From positions 6,182,001 to 6,246,000 of the forward strand of contig NZ_SNWR01000001.1 of NCBI RefSeq assembly GCF_004362215.1: DNA of 64,000 bases, read 5' to 3'. Positions 56,003 through 64,000 of the stretch are shown here, piece after piece. The stretch is from Paractinoplanes brasiliensis. GTDB taxonomy: Bacteria; Actinomycetota; Actinomycetes; Mycobacteriales; Micromonosporaceae. Made by a program: the position numbers and the translations under genes. The notes beneath the pieces were generated by a model that ran no database searches, was not told the DNA's origin, and was given only the letters and a program-made list of their open reading frames with translations. The first letter of the stretch is position 1. Each line of letters starts with the position of its first letter.

Positions 56003-56938
56003 TCAGGCGGGAAATTTCACTCCGACCAACCGCTCGGAGACCTCCCAGATTCTGCGTGCGTCGTCCATGCTCCGCAGCGGGGCCCACAGCTGCTGTTGTG
56101 CGGGTGGGCCGCCGACATTGCCGATGCCTTTGGGACCGTAGAACTGCCCGCCTTGTGAATCAGGGCCGGTCGCGGCGAGGAGTGCGGGCAGGGCTGCGGA
56201 GGGGACGGTGCCGACCACACCGACGCGGGACAGCACACGAATCATGCGGCGGCCGCCGGTTTCGGTTTGACGTCCAAGTCCGGGTTGAGCGGCGAGCAGG
56301 TTGGTGGGGGAGACGCCGGGGTGGGAAAGGTTGCTGGTGATGCCCCAGCCGCCTGCTTGGCTGCGCTCCTGGAGTTCGCGGGCGAACAAGCCGACGGCGA
56401 TTTTGGATTGGCTGTAGGCCTTCATGACGTCATAGCTGTGTTCCCAGTTGATGTCGTCCCAGTTGATGGTTCCGCCGCGGGCGGCAATGCTGGTCTGGTG
56501 GGTCACTCGGGCCTTGCCTCGCTGCAGCAGCGGCAGCAGTCCTTGGGTGAGGAGGAAGTGACCGAGGTGGTTGGTGCCGAGTTGCAGCTCGAAGCCGTCC
56601 TTGGTGACCTGGTGCGTGGGTGGTGTCATGACGCCGGCGTTGTTGATGAGGACGTTGATGGGACGGCCCTCGTCGACGAGCTGATCGGTGAATGCGGTGA
56701 CCGAGTGCAGGGAGGACAGGTCGAGGACGCGGGTGGTGACTTGCGCCCCCGGGTGGAGGCCGCGGATCTGCTCGGCGGCCTTTTCTCCTTTGGCGAGGTT
56801 ACGGACGGGCATGATGACCTCGGCGCCGGCTCCGGCGAGGCGGGTGGCTATGACGGAGCCGATCCCGTCGCTGGCGCCGGTGACGACGGCGAGTTTGCCG
56901 GTCATGTCGGGAATCGTGATGTCGATGTTGCGGGTCAC
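56003..56938 (-). CDS. Short-chain dehydrogenase/reductase
   Basis: A 311-residue SDR of the retinol-dehydrogenase/protochlorophyllide-reductase-like size class: cofactor motif AVVTGASDGIGSVIATRLAG, NNAG in VLINNAGVMTPP, catalytic Ser in RVTHQTSIAARGG, and YxxxK as AYSQSKIAV. NADP-preferring by the R in PVRNLAKG. GTG at 56938 with GGAGA 6 nt upstream. It stands alone between intergenic regions; substrate unknown. Confidence 0.9.
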   Translation of the reverse strand: MTRNIDITIPDMTGKLAVVTGASDGIGSVIATRLAGAGAEVIMPVRNLAKGEKAAEQIRGLHPGAQVTTRVLDLSSLHSVTAFTDQLVDEGRPINVLINNAGVMTPPTHQVTKDGFELQLGTNHLGHFLLTQGLLPLLQRGKARVTHQTSIAARGGTINWDDINWEHSYDVMKAYSQSKIAVGLFARELQERSQAGGWGITSNLSHPGVSPTNLLAAQPGLGRQTETGGRRMIRVLSRVGVVGTVPSAALPALLAATGPDSQGGQFYGPKGIGNVGGPPAQQQLWAPLRSMDDARRIWEVSERLVGVKFPA

Positions 56939-57266
56939 GGGCGGTCTCCTTGGCTGGTCGATGCCGGTCGGCGTGTGTGGTGATCGTGTCGTATCGGGCC
57001 CTGCGGATTCAGGGCTTCCTCGACCGTGGATCGCCGATCCCATGCTGAGAGACGCCGGGTCCGGGAAGGTGATCGCTCGCGCTGCCGTCGAACGAGACCG
57101 CGCGGCACAGCGGTCATGCGGCGACGAGCGTCTGACAGTTCAGATCGATTCGTCCCAGCCGTAGCGATCACGATCCTTGCCGCACGTTGTCCGCCGCCGC
57201 CCGTACGCCGATTGTTGAATCACAAGCGAGCACGGGCTGCGCATTCGGCGAAGGCGAGTAGAGCTT
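56939..57266. other. Intergenic region, nothing recognised
   Basis: These 328 bases lie between the SDR start and the hybrid kinase stop (both genes leftward). The SDR promoter must be at its left end. I see no hairpin, operator or gene trace that I can support. Confidence 0.4.
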
Positions 57267-60200
57267 TCACTGCGCTGTGAGGGAGTGCTCGGCCGGTGTG
57301 CCCGCCGTTTGCAGGACGGCGCGGACGCGGTCGAGCAGTTCGCGGCTGGTGAAAGGTTTCTCGACGAGGGTGACGCCGTCGGGCAGGGTTCCGTTCTCGG
57401 TGAGGACGGGCTCGGCGTAGCCGGACATGTAGAGCACCGGTATACCGGGGCGGCGTTGTCGGACCCGGGCAGCGACTTCGTTGCCCATCATCCTGGGCAT
57501 GATCACGTCGGTCAGGAGCAGGTGGATCGGGCCGGAGTGGGTTTGGGCGAGGTGTATGGCTTCGGCGCCGTCGGTGGCGGCGAGGACGTGGTAGCCGGCG
57601 CGGGTAAGGACGCGGGTGGTGATTTGGCGCAGATCGTCCTCGTCCTCGGCCATCAGGATGGTTTCGTGGGGTCGCGTTCCGGTGGGGGTTTCGACGGCGG
57701 GAAGGGCGGCAGCGGGGGTGGAGCTGGGCTCCGTGGAGGTTTCGACGGCGGGCAGGATGATGGTGACGGTGGTGCCGATGCCCGCTTCGGAGTACAGGCG
57801 TACGTCGCCGCCCGCGGCGGTGGCGATGCCATAGACGGTGGCCAGGCCGAGTCCTGTGCCGGAGCCCTTGGGTTTGGTGGTGTAGAACGGTTCGAAGGCT
57901 CGTTCGATGACCTCGGGAGGCATGCCGCTGCCGGTGTCGCTGACGCGTAGGCGTACGTAGTGGCCGGGAGGCAGGGTCCCGCCGGTGCTGTCGTCGTCGG
58001 CGATGTCGGCGTTGCTGGTGTCGAGGGACAGGGTGCCGCCGGCGGGCATGGCGTCGCGGGCGTTGACGGCCAGGTTGAGCAGGATCTGTTCGAGCTGGCT
58101 GGCGTCGGCGTGGATCGGCCTCAGCTGCCGGTCGAGGCTGGTGATCATGTGGATGTGCTCGCCGAGGGAGCGGCGCAGCATCTGCTCGACGTCGCCGATG
58201 ACGTGGTTGAGGTTGAGGACGGTGGCTTGGGTGATGTCGCGCCGGCCGAAGGCCAGCAGTTGCTTGGTGAGCCGGGCGGCACGTTCGGCGGCACGGCCGA
58301 CCTGTCCGAGATCGTTGCGGACCTCGGCCAGTTCGGCCGGGTCGATGGCGGGCTTGTCCAGGGTTTCGATGGCCATCTCGGTGTAGTTGCTGATCACGGC
58401 GAGGATGTTGTTGAAGTCGTGGGCTACGCCGCCGGCGAGTTCGCCGAGGCTTTCCAGCCGTCGGGCGTGCTGCAGGCGGCGTTCGCTGGCGTCGCGTTCG
58501 GCTTGGGCGATCAGCCTTTCCCGTTCGGACTGGGCGATCAGCCGGTCGGTGACGTCGCGGATGGCGGTGGTCACGATCATGCCGCGGTTCGTGTCGACGG
58601 AGGAGAGGCTGATCTCGGCGGGGAACTCGGTGCCGTCCTTGCGGACGGCGGTCAGCGCCGCTCCGGCCCCCATCGGCCGGCTACGGGGGTGGGCGAAGTA
58701 GCCGTCGCGGTGCTGCTTATGAGTGGTGCGCAACCGTTCGGGCACGAGGACGTCGACCGGTTGACCGAGCAGTTCCTCGCGGGGATAGCCGAACAGTCGT
58801 TCCGCCTGTGCGTTGATGAGCGTGATGGTGCCGTCGCGGGTGACGCCGATGATCGCGTCCGGCGCTGCTTCCAGAAGTCCCTCGAACATCGCCTCGGCCC
58901 GCTCGCGTTCGCTGATGTCGCGCGAGATCGACGCCACCCCGGTGATCACGCCGGTGGCATCGGTGATCGGTGACAGGGTCAGCGACACGGTGACCGTTGA
59001 GCCGTCTTTGCGGCGGCGCGTAACCCGGTACTGGTCGATGTTCTCGCCGGCGGTGATGCGCTGCATCAACTGTTGCTCGGCCTGCTCCTGCCCCGGCGGG
59101 AACAGCATGGATGCGTGCCGGCCCAGGATCTCGTCACGCCGGTAGCCGTAGAGTTGCTCGGCTCCGGCGTTCCAACTGGTGATCACCCCGCCGAGAGTTT
59201 TGCCGATGATCGCGTCGTGTGACGACTCGGCGATCGCGGCGAGGCTTTCCCGTTCGGCCAACGTCTGCGCCCGCCCGGCCAGCGCCGCGGCGTGACCGGC
59301 GAGTTCGGTGAAGGCCTCGACGTCGTCCTCGGCGAACAGGCTGCGGTAGCGGTTGAGCAGCAGCAGCGCGCCGCGCCCGTCCGGTGCGTCGACCGGTCTC
59401 GCGGTCACGAACCGGGTATCGGTGGCCTGAGCCAACATCACTGCCACGACGGGTGGGCGGGTCCAGCCCGCCAGTGCGTCGATCGGGTCGTCGGCGCCCA
59501 GCAGTTCGTCCAGGCCGGCCGTCGTGCACTCGAGCGTGTTCGTCGGCAGAGCGGCGCAACCCACCACCTGCACTGAGCGATCCGGTGCCGGCATCAACAC
59601 CGCCAGGGTGTCCGCGCCCAGCACCGTTCCCGCGTCTCGGCAGTAACTCTGCCACGTCCGGGCCGACTCGTTGGCGGGCACGGCCAGAAGCCGGCGCATC
59701 GGTGCATGGGTCGCGGCCCGGGCCCACATCCGACGCACCCCACGCGGCGGCACGAAGGCCAACAGATACAACACACCGGAGACCACGGCGAGCACTCGCG
59801 CTTGCACCGCGGCGCCGGTGGCGGAGATCAGCAACGCTGTGCCGAACACACCGGTTCCGGCGGACGCGCACCACAACCGGGCCCGTGCCGCGCCGCCGCG
59901 CCGATGGGCCTCGGCGGCGAGCAACCACGCCGCGACGGCCTCCACGGCGAAGAACACGATCACGGCCGGCCAGACCGCCGGCCGCGGAATCGGCCGTGCC
60001 GCCGACGCCATGACCGGCAACGCGCTCAACGCCCACACCGTGCCCGCCGCCGGTAGGCACCAGGAGCGCAACGGACGTAGCCGGCTGACCAACCGCAACG
60101 TGAACACGGGTTTCGCGAGCAGCAAGCCGACGGCGAGGATCATCACCGTTCGCGGTGGCGCACCCACGAACAGGCCGGCGACTCCGATCACGAACAGCAT

Positions 60201-60320
60201 CGCAACCGACGCGAACATCCACATCACGTCACGCAGCAGCGGGTCCCGGCGCCGTAGATATCGCCACGACACCCACGCCAGGATGAACGCGAACAGCAAC
60301 GTGACCAGGATCAGCGCCAT
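57267..60320 (-). CDS. Hybrid sensor histidine kinase: 7TM-GAF-PAS-PAS-kinase-receiver
   Basis: A 1017-residue protein. About seven helices occupy residues 1-195 (membrane sensor), a GAF-like region 205-350, PAS1 about 355-475 (SSHDAIIGKTLGGVITSWNA), PAS2 480-600 (AAPDAIIGVTRDGTITLINA). The kinase core has His634 in LGELAGGVAHDFNNILAVIS (HisKA of the AHDFNN class), an ATPase domain with GLGLATVYGIATAAGGDVRL, and a C-terminal receiver (VLAATDGAEAIHLAQ, phospho-Asp in LLLTDVIMPRMMGNEV). It lacks a downstream DNA-binding domain, so the phosphate probably returns or moves to an unlinked regulator. ATG at 60320 with GAGG 5 nt upstream. Confidence 0.93.
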   Translation of the reverse strand: MALILVTLLFAFILAWVSWRYLRRRDPLLRDVMWMFASVAMLFVIGVAGLFVGAPPRTVMILAVGLLLAKPVFTLRLVSRLRPLRSWCLPAAGTVWALSALPVMASAARPIPRPAVWPAVIVFFAVEAVAAWLLAAEAHRRGGAARARLWCASAGTGVFGTALLISATGAAVQARVLAVVSGVLYLLAFVPPRGVRRMWARAATHAPMRRLLAVPANESARTWQSYCRDAGTVLGADTLAVLMPAPDRSVQVVGCAALPTNTLECTTAGLDELLGADDPIDALAGWTRPPVVAVMLAQATDTRFVTARPVDAPDGRGALLLLNRYRSLFAEDDVEAFTELAGHAAALAGRAQTLAERESLAAIAESSHDAIIGKTLGGVITSWNAGAEQLYGYRRDEILGRHASMLFPPGQEQAEQQLMQRITAGENIDQYRVTRRRKDGSTVTVSLTLSPITDATGVITGVASISRDISERERAEAMFEGLLEAAPDAIIGVTRDGTITLINAQAERLFGYPREELLGQPVDVLVPERLRTTHKQHRDGYFAHPRSRPMGAGAALTAVRKDGTEFPAEISLSSVDTNRGMIVTTAIRDVTDRLIAQSERERLIAQAERDASERRLQHARRLESLGELAGGVAHDFNNILAVISNYTEMAIETLDKPAIDPAELAEVRNDLGQVGRAAERAARLTKQLLAFGRRDITQATVLNLNHVIGDVEQMLRRSLGEHIHMITSLDRQLRPIHADASQLEQILLNLAVNARDAMPAGGTLSLDTSNADIADDDSTGGTLPPGHYVRLRVSDTGSGMPPEVIERAFEPFYTTKPKGSGTGLGLATVYGIATAAGGDVRLYSEAGIGTTVTIILPAVETSTEPSSTPAAALPAVETPTGTRPHETILMAEDEDDLRQITTRVLTRAGYHVLAATDGAEAIHLAQTHSGPIHLLLTDVIMPRMMGNEVAARVRQRRPGIPVLYMSGYAEPVLTENGTLPDGVTLVEKPFTSRELLDRVRAVLQTAGTPAEHSLTAQ

Positions 60321-60611
60321 GACAACCTCTGTCCCACCGATGGGCGTTCCCCGATATCAGCGCAATACCGTTCAGGGTATGACAAGAGAAGACGAAATAT
60401 GCTCGAGTCGCCCTGAAGCGGCGTGCGCCCTCGGCCCTCGGCCGGCCCGGGGAGATCGATTCGCCCCCTCTCGTCGCGCTCGTCAGTTCTCTGAAGCGGG
60501 TGAGGCAGAGCAGGACCGACTTTGCCGCGGTCCTAAGTGAGTCATGCCTGTCAATCAGTTCCCCGCTTCGGGGATTGCCGACGGGGAGCGACACTTGGCA
60601 TGATCTCGGCC

Positions 60612-61898
60612 ATGTCGCTGACTCGCCGCCACCTCCTGGGCGCCGGCGCTGCCGCGCTGACCGCCACTGTCACCGGCTGCGGCCGCGACGCGTCGGGCTG
60701 GGTCGACGGGCGGTCCGCCAGTGGGCAGGGGGCGGGAGCCGCCGCCGCGGCCGCACCGGCCTATGTCGCCCCGCTCAAGGCGGTGCTGGCCAAATACCTG
60801 AAGCCGACGACGGCCAACCCGAAGCACCCCACGTACGCCGGGGCAGCGCTGGTCGTCATGGTCAACAACTCGACCACGGCCAACCTCGCCGTCGGGCACG
60901 CGCTGCGCTACGGCGCCGGCCCGGTCGAGCTGGCCGCGGCCAAGCGGGTCGCGATGCGGACCGACTCGATCTTCGATCTGGCCTCGCTGACCAAGGTGTA
61001 CGTGGCGATCGCCCTGCTCCAACAGGTCGACCAGGGCAAGGTCGACCTGGACGCGCCGGTCGTGCGCTACCTGCCCGGGTTCACCGGCACGGGCAAGAGC
61101 GCGGTCACCGTACGCATGCTGTTGACCCACACGAGCGGGCTGCCGGTCGGCGTCACCGGGGTCAAGGGCCTGTCGGTCGCGGCCCAGCGGGCCAAGGTGC
61201 TCACCACCCCCCTGGTCAGCGGCGCCGTGCCCGGCAAGACGTTCCGCTACTCCAGCGTCGGGCTCATGGTGGCCGGGCAGATCGTCGAGAAGGTCACCGG
61301 CCTCGCGCTGGACGCGGCCGTCAAGAACGGCGTCACCGCACCCCTGGGTGCCCGCTACATGGGGTTCAACCCCCGCACATGGCTCACCGCGGCCGACCAG
61401 GCGGCCCGGCTGGCCGCCACCGATGCCCGCACCTCGCGCGGCCTGCTGCGCGGCACCGTGCACGACGACATCGCGTACCAGATGGGCGGCGTCATCGGCA
61501 GCGCCGGCATGTTCGGCACCGCCCGAGACGTGGCCCTGACCGGCCAGATGCTGCTGGCCGGCGGCGTCTATGGCGGCAAGCGCATCCTGTCGGCCGAGAT
61601 CGTCAAACAGATGCTGGCCAACCACAACGCCGGCCTGCCCGCGGTCGACCCGGAACGCCCCGGCCGCCCGTCCGACCACGGCCTCGGCGTCACCCTGCGC
61701 CAGCCGTGGTTCATGGGAACCCTGTCGGCGGCCACCACGTTCGGCCACACCGGCTTCACCGGCACCTCGCTGCTGGTCGACCCGCGCAAGAAGCTGGTCG
61801 TGTCGCTGATGACCAACCGGGCCCACCCCAACTGGAGCTGGGCCAACCCCGACCCGATGCGGGCCGAGATCGCCACCACCCTCGACAAGTACCTCTGA
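60612..61898 (+). CDS. Tat-exported serine hydrolase (beta-lactamase/class C fold), lipoprotein
   Basis: A 428-residue protein. The N-terminus is a twin-arginine signal with lipobox (MSLTRRHLLGAGAAALTATV, TGCGR; RR at 5-6, Cys23). The hydrolase domain has SxxK as SLTK (Ser125, Lys128), YxN replaced by YSSVGLMVAG, and HTG in FGHTGFTGTS. The S-x-x-K / Y-S-S / H-x-G set is typical of class C serine hydrolases, esterases and DD-peptidase-like enzymes in which YSN has become YSS. Substrate unknown. ATG at 60612 starts the Tat motif; ATG at 60600 is also possible. Located between the hybrid kinase (divergent) and a VIT1 remnant. Confidence 0.88.
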   Translation: MSLTRRHLLGAGAAALTATVTGCGRDASGWVDGRSASGQGAGAAAAAAPAYVAPLKAVLAKYLKPTTANPKHPTYAGAALVVMVNNSTTANLAVGHALRYGAGPVELAAAKRVAMRTDSIFDLASLTKVYVAIALLQQVDQGKVDLDAPVVRYLPGFTGTGKSAVTVRMLLTHTSGLPVGVTGVKGLSVAAQRAKVLTTPLVSGAVPGKTFRYSSVGLMVAGQIVEKVTGLALDAAVKNGVTAPLGARYMGFNPRTWLTAADQAARLAATDARTSRGLLRGTVHDDIAYQMGGVIGSAGMFGTARDVALTGQMLLAGGVYGGKRILSAEIVKQMLANHNAGLPAVDPERPGRPSDHGLGVTLRQPWFMGTLSAATTFGHTGFTGTSLLVDPRKKLVVSLMTNRAHPNWSWANPDPMRAEIATTLDKYL

Positions 61899-61941
61899 GG
61901 CGTTGGCTGGTCCGACTCAACGCTGCCATGCCAGGCCGGTG

Positions 61942-62109
61942 TCATCCCACGGCGGTGCCGAGCAGTGCTCCGATGCCGTAGGTGACGGCCATCCCGAGGG
62001 CGCCGCCGAGTACCAGGCGCAGCACCGCCCGTCCGGGCCGGGCACCGCCGAGCCTTGCCGGTGGCGGCCAGGGCGGCGAGGACCACGATAAAGGTGATCA
62101 CCACGCGGA
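61942..62109 (-). pseudogene. VIT1/CCC1-family C-terminal remnant
   Basis: On the minus strand, RVVITFIVVLAALAATGKAR then, after a frame change, LGGARPGRAVLRLVLGGALG, MAVTYGIGALLGTAVG-stop. This is the C-terminal helix-turn-helix of VIT-family iron/manganese transporters (LRxVxGGALAMAVTYGIGxLxGT). Only about 55 residues remain, in two frames. The rest of the stretch to 62230 has a plus-strand tail reading DDRTPWTFEEFGRRLGDRYR that I cannot assign. It is a second VIT trace besides that at 20780-21051. Confidence 0.75.
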
Positions 62110-62230
62110 TGCCGGGGCCCGCGGGTGGTGGCGCTGTCCGGGGATGACCGCACGCCGTGGACCTTCGAGGAGTTCGGCCGCCGCCTGGGCGATCGGTATC
62201 GGACGCTGCGGGTCGGGGCGGAGCTGCGGA

Positions 62231-64000
62231 TCAGCGCCGCGACGGCCCCGGCGTAGGTGTTGCCGGGCGTCGTCCGGGGTGCACGAGGCGGTCCAGGCGG
62301 ATCGCGGCGTAGCCGAGGGTCGAGAGCGCGCAGATGATCAGCAGGTCGAGCAGCGGCACCGGTTCGGTGCCGAGCAGCTCGTTGAGCATCGGTAGATAGA
62401 GGCCGGCGAACTGCAGGGCAAGGGCGGCGGCGACCGCGACCAGCAGCATCGGGTTGGCGCGGCTGCCAGGACGGGCGCGGGAGCCGAGGGCGACGGCGAG
62501 CTGGGTGGCGCCGAGGGCGAAGAAGGCCATGCTCTGCCAGGGCCGGTCGGTGGCGTTCGCCCAGACGGCGATGCCGAGCGTGACGGCGGCGATGACCACG
62601 CCCACGCGCAGGATGCGCTGCCAGAGACCGGCGCCGAGCACGGATTCGGCGGGAGGGCGGGGTGGCCGCTTCATGACGTCGGGCGGGGCGGGTTCGCTGC
62701 CGAGGGCGACGCCGGGCAGGCCGTGGGTGAGCAGGTTGACCCAGAGGATCTGAGCGGGCAGCAGGAACAGCGGCAGGCCGAGGAAGGGCCCGGCGAGCAT
62801 GACGGCGATCTCGGCGGCACCGCCGGACAGTCCGTAGAGCAGGAAACGGCGGATGTTGGCGTAGACCCGGCGGCCTTCTTCGGCGGCGGCGACCACAGTG
62901 GCCAGTTCGTCGTCGGCGAGCACGAGGTCGGCGGCCCGGCGGGCGACCTCGGTGCCGCGCAGCCCCATGGCGACGCCGATGTCGGCGTGGCGCAGGGCGG
63001 GTCCGTCGTTGACCCCGTCTCCGGTCATGGCGACGATGTCGCCGGCCTGGCGGCGGGCGGTGATGATGTCGAGTTTCTGTTCCGGGGTGGCGCGGGCGAA
63101 GACGCGGGCGTGGCGAAGCCGGTCGGTTGCGGAGGGTACCCGGCAGTCGATCACATCGTCGCCGATGTCGATGATGCCGACCTCGGTGGCCACGGCGCGG
63201 GCGGTGGCGGGGTGGTCGCCGGTGATGAGCACCGGGGTGATGCCGGCGGTCTGGCACGCCGCGATGGTCGTGGCCGCGGACGGGCGGGCGGGGTCACGGA
63301 TGCCGATCAGGCCGAGCAGCCGCAGCCCGCGTTCCCATTGCTCGACCGGCGGGGCGGTGTCGTGGTCGGCCTGCGCGACGGCCAGAACGCGGTAGCCGTC
63401 GCCGGCCAGGGTGTCAGCTTGTTCGGCGCAGCGGGTGATCAGGGCGGGAGGCTCATCGAGGAACATGGCGCTGAGCAGGACCTCGGGTGCTCCCTTGCAG
63501 ATGATCCGTACGCCGCCGGACTGCCGATGCACGGTGGTCATGCGTTTGCGGTCGCTGTCGAACGGCAGTTCCCCGACGCGCGGCAGGGCGGTCTTCAATG
63601 CGGTGGGGTCGAGGCCGGCCTTTCCGGCGGCGGCGAGCAGGGCCGCCTCGGTGGGGTCGCCGAGCGCGGCCCAGTCCCCGTCCGGGGCGGCGGGGGAGTG
63701 GATGGTGGCGTCGGTGCACAGCGCGGCGGCGGTGAGCAGCCGGCCGACGTCCGGGGTGTTGTGCGCGGTGACCGGGCGGCGCTTGCGGCGGATGGTGCCT
63801 TCGGGGGAGTAGCCGTGGCCGTCGAGTTCGGCTGTGCCGGTGGGTGTCCAGAGCCGGCGGGCGACCATGCGGCCTTCCGTGAGGGTGCCGGTCTTGTCGG
63901 TGGCGATGACGGTGACCGAGCCGAGGGTCTCCACGGCGGGCAGTCGCCGGATGAGGGCGTGCCGGGCGGCCATCCGACGGGCGCCCAACGCGAGGGCGAG
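62231..64000 (-). CDS. P-type (P2-like) cation-transporting ATPase, C-terminal part, cut by window edge
   Basis: A frame of at least 585 residues that continues beyond the right edge. It starts in the window just before the phosphorylation site (SVTVIATDKTGTLTEGRMVA), then an N domain with ICKGAPEVLLSAMF (KGAPE motif), the hinge VAMTGDGVNDGPALRHADIG and VAMGLRGTEVARRAADLVLA. Five to six C-terminal helices follow: PAQILWVNLLTHGLPGVALG, FFALGATQLAVALGSRA. The layout (KGAPE, TGDGVND, long C-terminal membrane domain) is of SERCA/CtpF-type calcium or cation pumps rather than P1B metal pumps. The N-terminal actuator and first helices lie outside the window. Confidence 0.92.
   Translation of the reverse strand, partial: LALALGARRMAARHALIRRLPAVETLGSVTVIATDKTGTLTEGRMVARRLWTPTGTAELDGHGYSPEGTIRRKRRPVTAHNTPDVGRLLTAAALCTDATIHSPAAPDGDWAALGDPTEAALLAAAGKAGLDPTALKTALPRVGELPFDSDRKRMTTVHRQSGGVRIICKGAPEVLLSAMFLDEPPALITRCAEQADTLAGDGYRVLAVAQADHDTAPPVEQWERGLRLLGLIGIRDPARPSAATTIAACQTAGITPVLITGDHPATARAVATEVGIIDIGDDVIDCRVPSATDRLRHARVFARATPEQKLDIITARRQAGDIVAMTGDGVNDGPALRHADIGVAMGLRGTEVARRAADLVLADDELATVVAAAEEGRRVYANIRRFLLYGLSGGAAEIAVMLAGPFLGLPLFLLPAQILWVNLLTHGLPGVALGSEPAPPDVMKRPPRPPAESVLGAGLWQRILRVGVVIAAVTLGIAVWANATDRPWQSMAFFALGATQLAVALGSRARPGSRANPMLLVAVAAALALQFAGLYLPMLNELLGTEPVPLLDLLIICALSTLGYAAIRLDRLVHPGRRPATPTPGPSRR

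Noticed and set aside
1..64000. CRISPR arrays, tRNA/rRNA genes, phage or insertion-sequence genes
   Set aside because: No regularly spaced repeats, no cloverleaf or rRNA sequence and no transposase, integrase or phage motif was seen on either strand; gene losses lack the terminal repeats expected of transposition.

Overview
The window is high-GC DNA from an actinobacterium. Codon usage, GTG starts, ATGA/GTGA stop-start overlaps, a Zur regulon with cysteine-free ribosomal proteins and a methyl-accepting chemotaxis protein suggest a motile Micromonosporaceae-type organism such as Actinoplanes. That family-level placement is inference. I see no tRNA, rRNA, CRISPR array, integrase or intact insertion sequence.

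Layout. 1-4 kb: the end of a BON-domain stress protein, a decayed pyruvate-dehydrogenase locus (E2 and an acyl carrier protein intact, E1-beta reduced to its C-terminus), a GNAT enzyme, the C-terminal scrap of a ribosome-hibernation factor, and a VOC protein. 4.2-6 kb: two secreted proteins. 6.2-10.9 kb: a leftward arsenic/thiol redox region (CxxC thioredoxin-like protein, COG0701 permease, ArsR, two LMW-PTP arsenate reductases, an aquaporin and an ArsR-arsenate reductase fusion). 11-14.5 kb: a rightward persulfide/sulfite operon (rhodanese, MBL-double-rhodanese protein, rhodanese-membrane protein, TauE/SafE exporter) behind a perfect CstR/CsoR-type palindrome. 14.8-18.5 kb: a chemoreceptor and an APC permease. 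18.6-22 kb: a strongly eroded stretch with remnants of kdpE, an EXLDI protein, an ABC exporter, a VIT1-family transporter and a ferric reductase among intact PadR, DUF1048 and DUF2231 genes. 22.3-24.6 kb: a two-component pair and a STAS protein. 24.7-30.5 kb: copper handling (DUF6153, DUF305, CueP, CopZ, a secreted protein, CopA). 30.7-33.7 kb: a large secreted subtilase.

34-47 kb is the most coherent part. A three-gene PLP operon (Y4yA-like decarboxylase, CysK-rhodanese fusion, SufS-like desulfurase) is followed by a methyltransferase with a Zur-like box in its promoter, a secreted beta-propeller-like protein, and a Zur-boxed znuABCB zinc importer ending in an ArsR-type gene. Next come a CobW-type protein, type-B L31, and cysteine-free L28, L33 and S14 around a bidirectional Zur box, then an SmtB-type regulator with a complete alpha-5 zinc site. 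I read this as a zinc-starvation region with an uncharacterised sulfur/PLP pathway beside it. 47.4-50.3 kb: two paralogous MmyB-type regulators flank a methyltransferase. 50.4-55.8 kb: a two-component system divergent from a lipoprotein-HlyD-MacB-type exporter operon, with a tandem 11-bp repeat between them. 56-64 kb: an SDR enzyme, a seven-helix PAS/PAS hybrid histidine kinase, a Tat lipoprotein serine hydrolase, a second VIT1 scrap and the start-truncated P-type ATPase at the window edge.

A recurring feature is gene erosion by internal deletion and frameshift. I count at least nine remnants, most recognisable from only one end of the ancestral protein.
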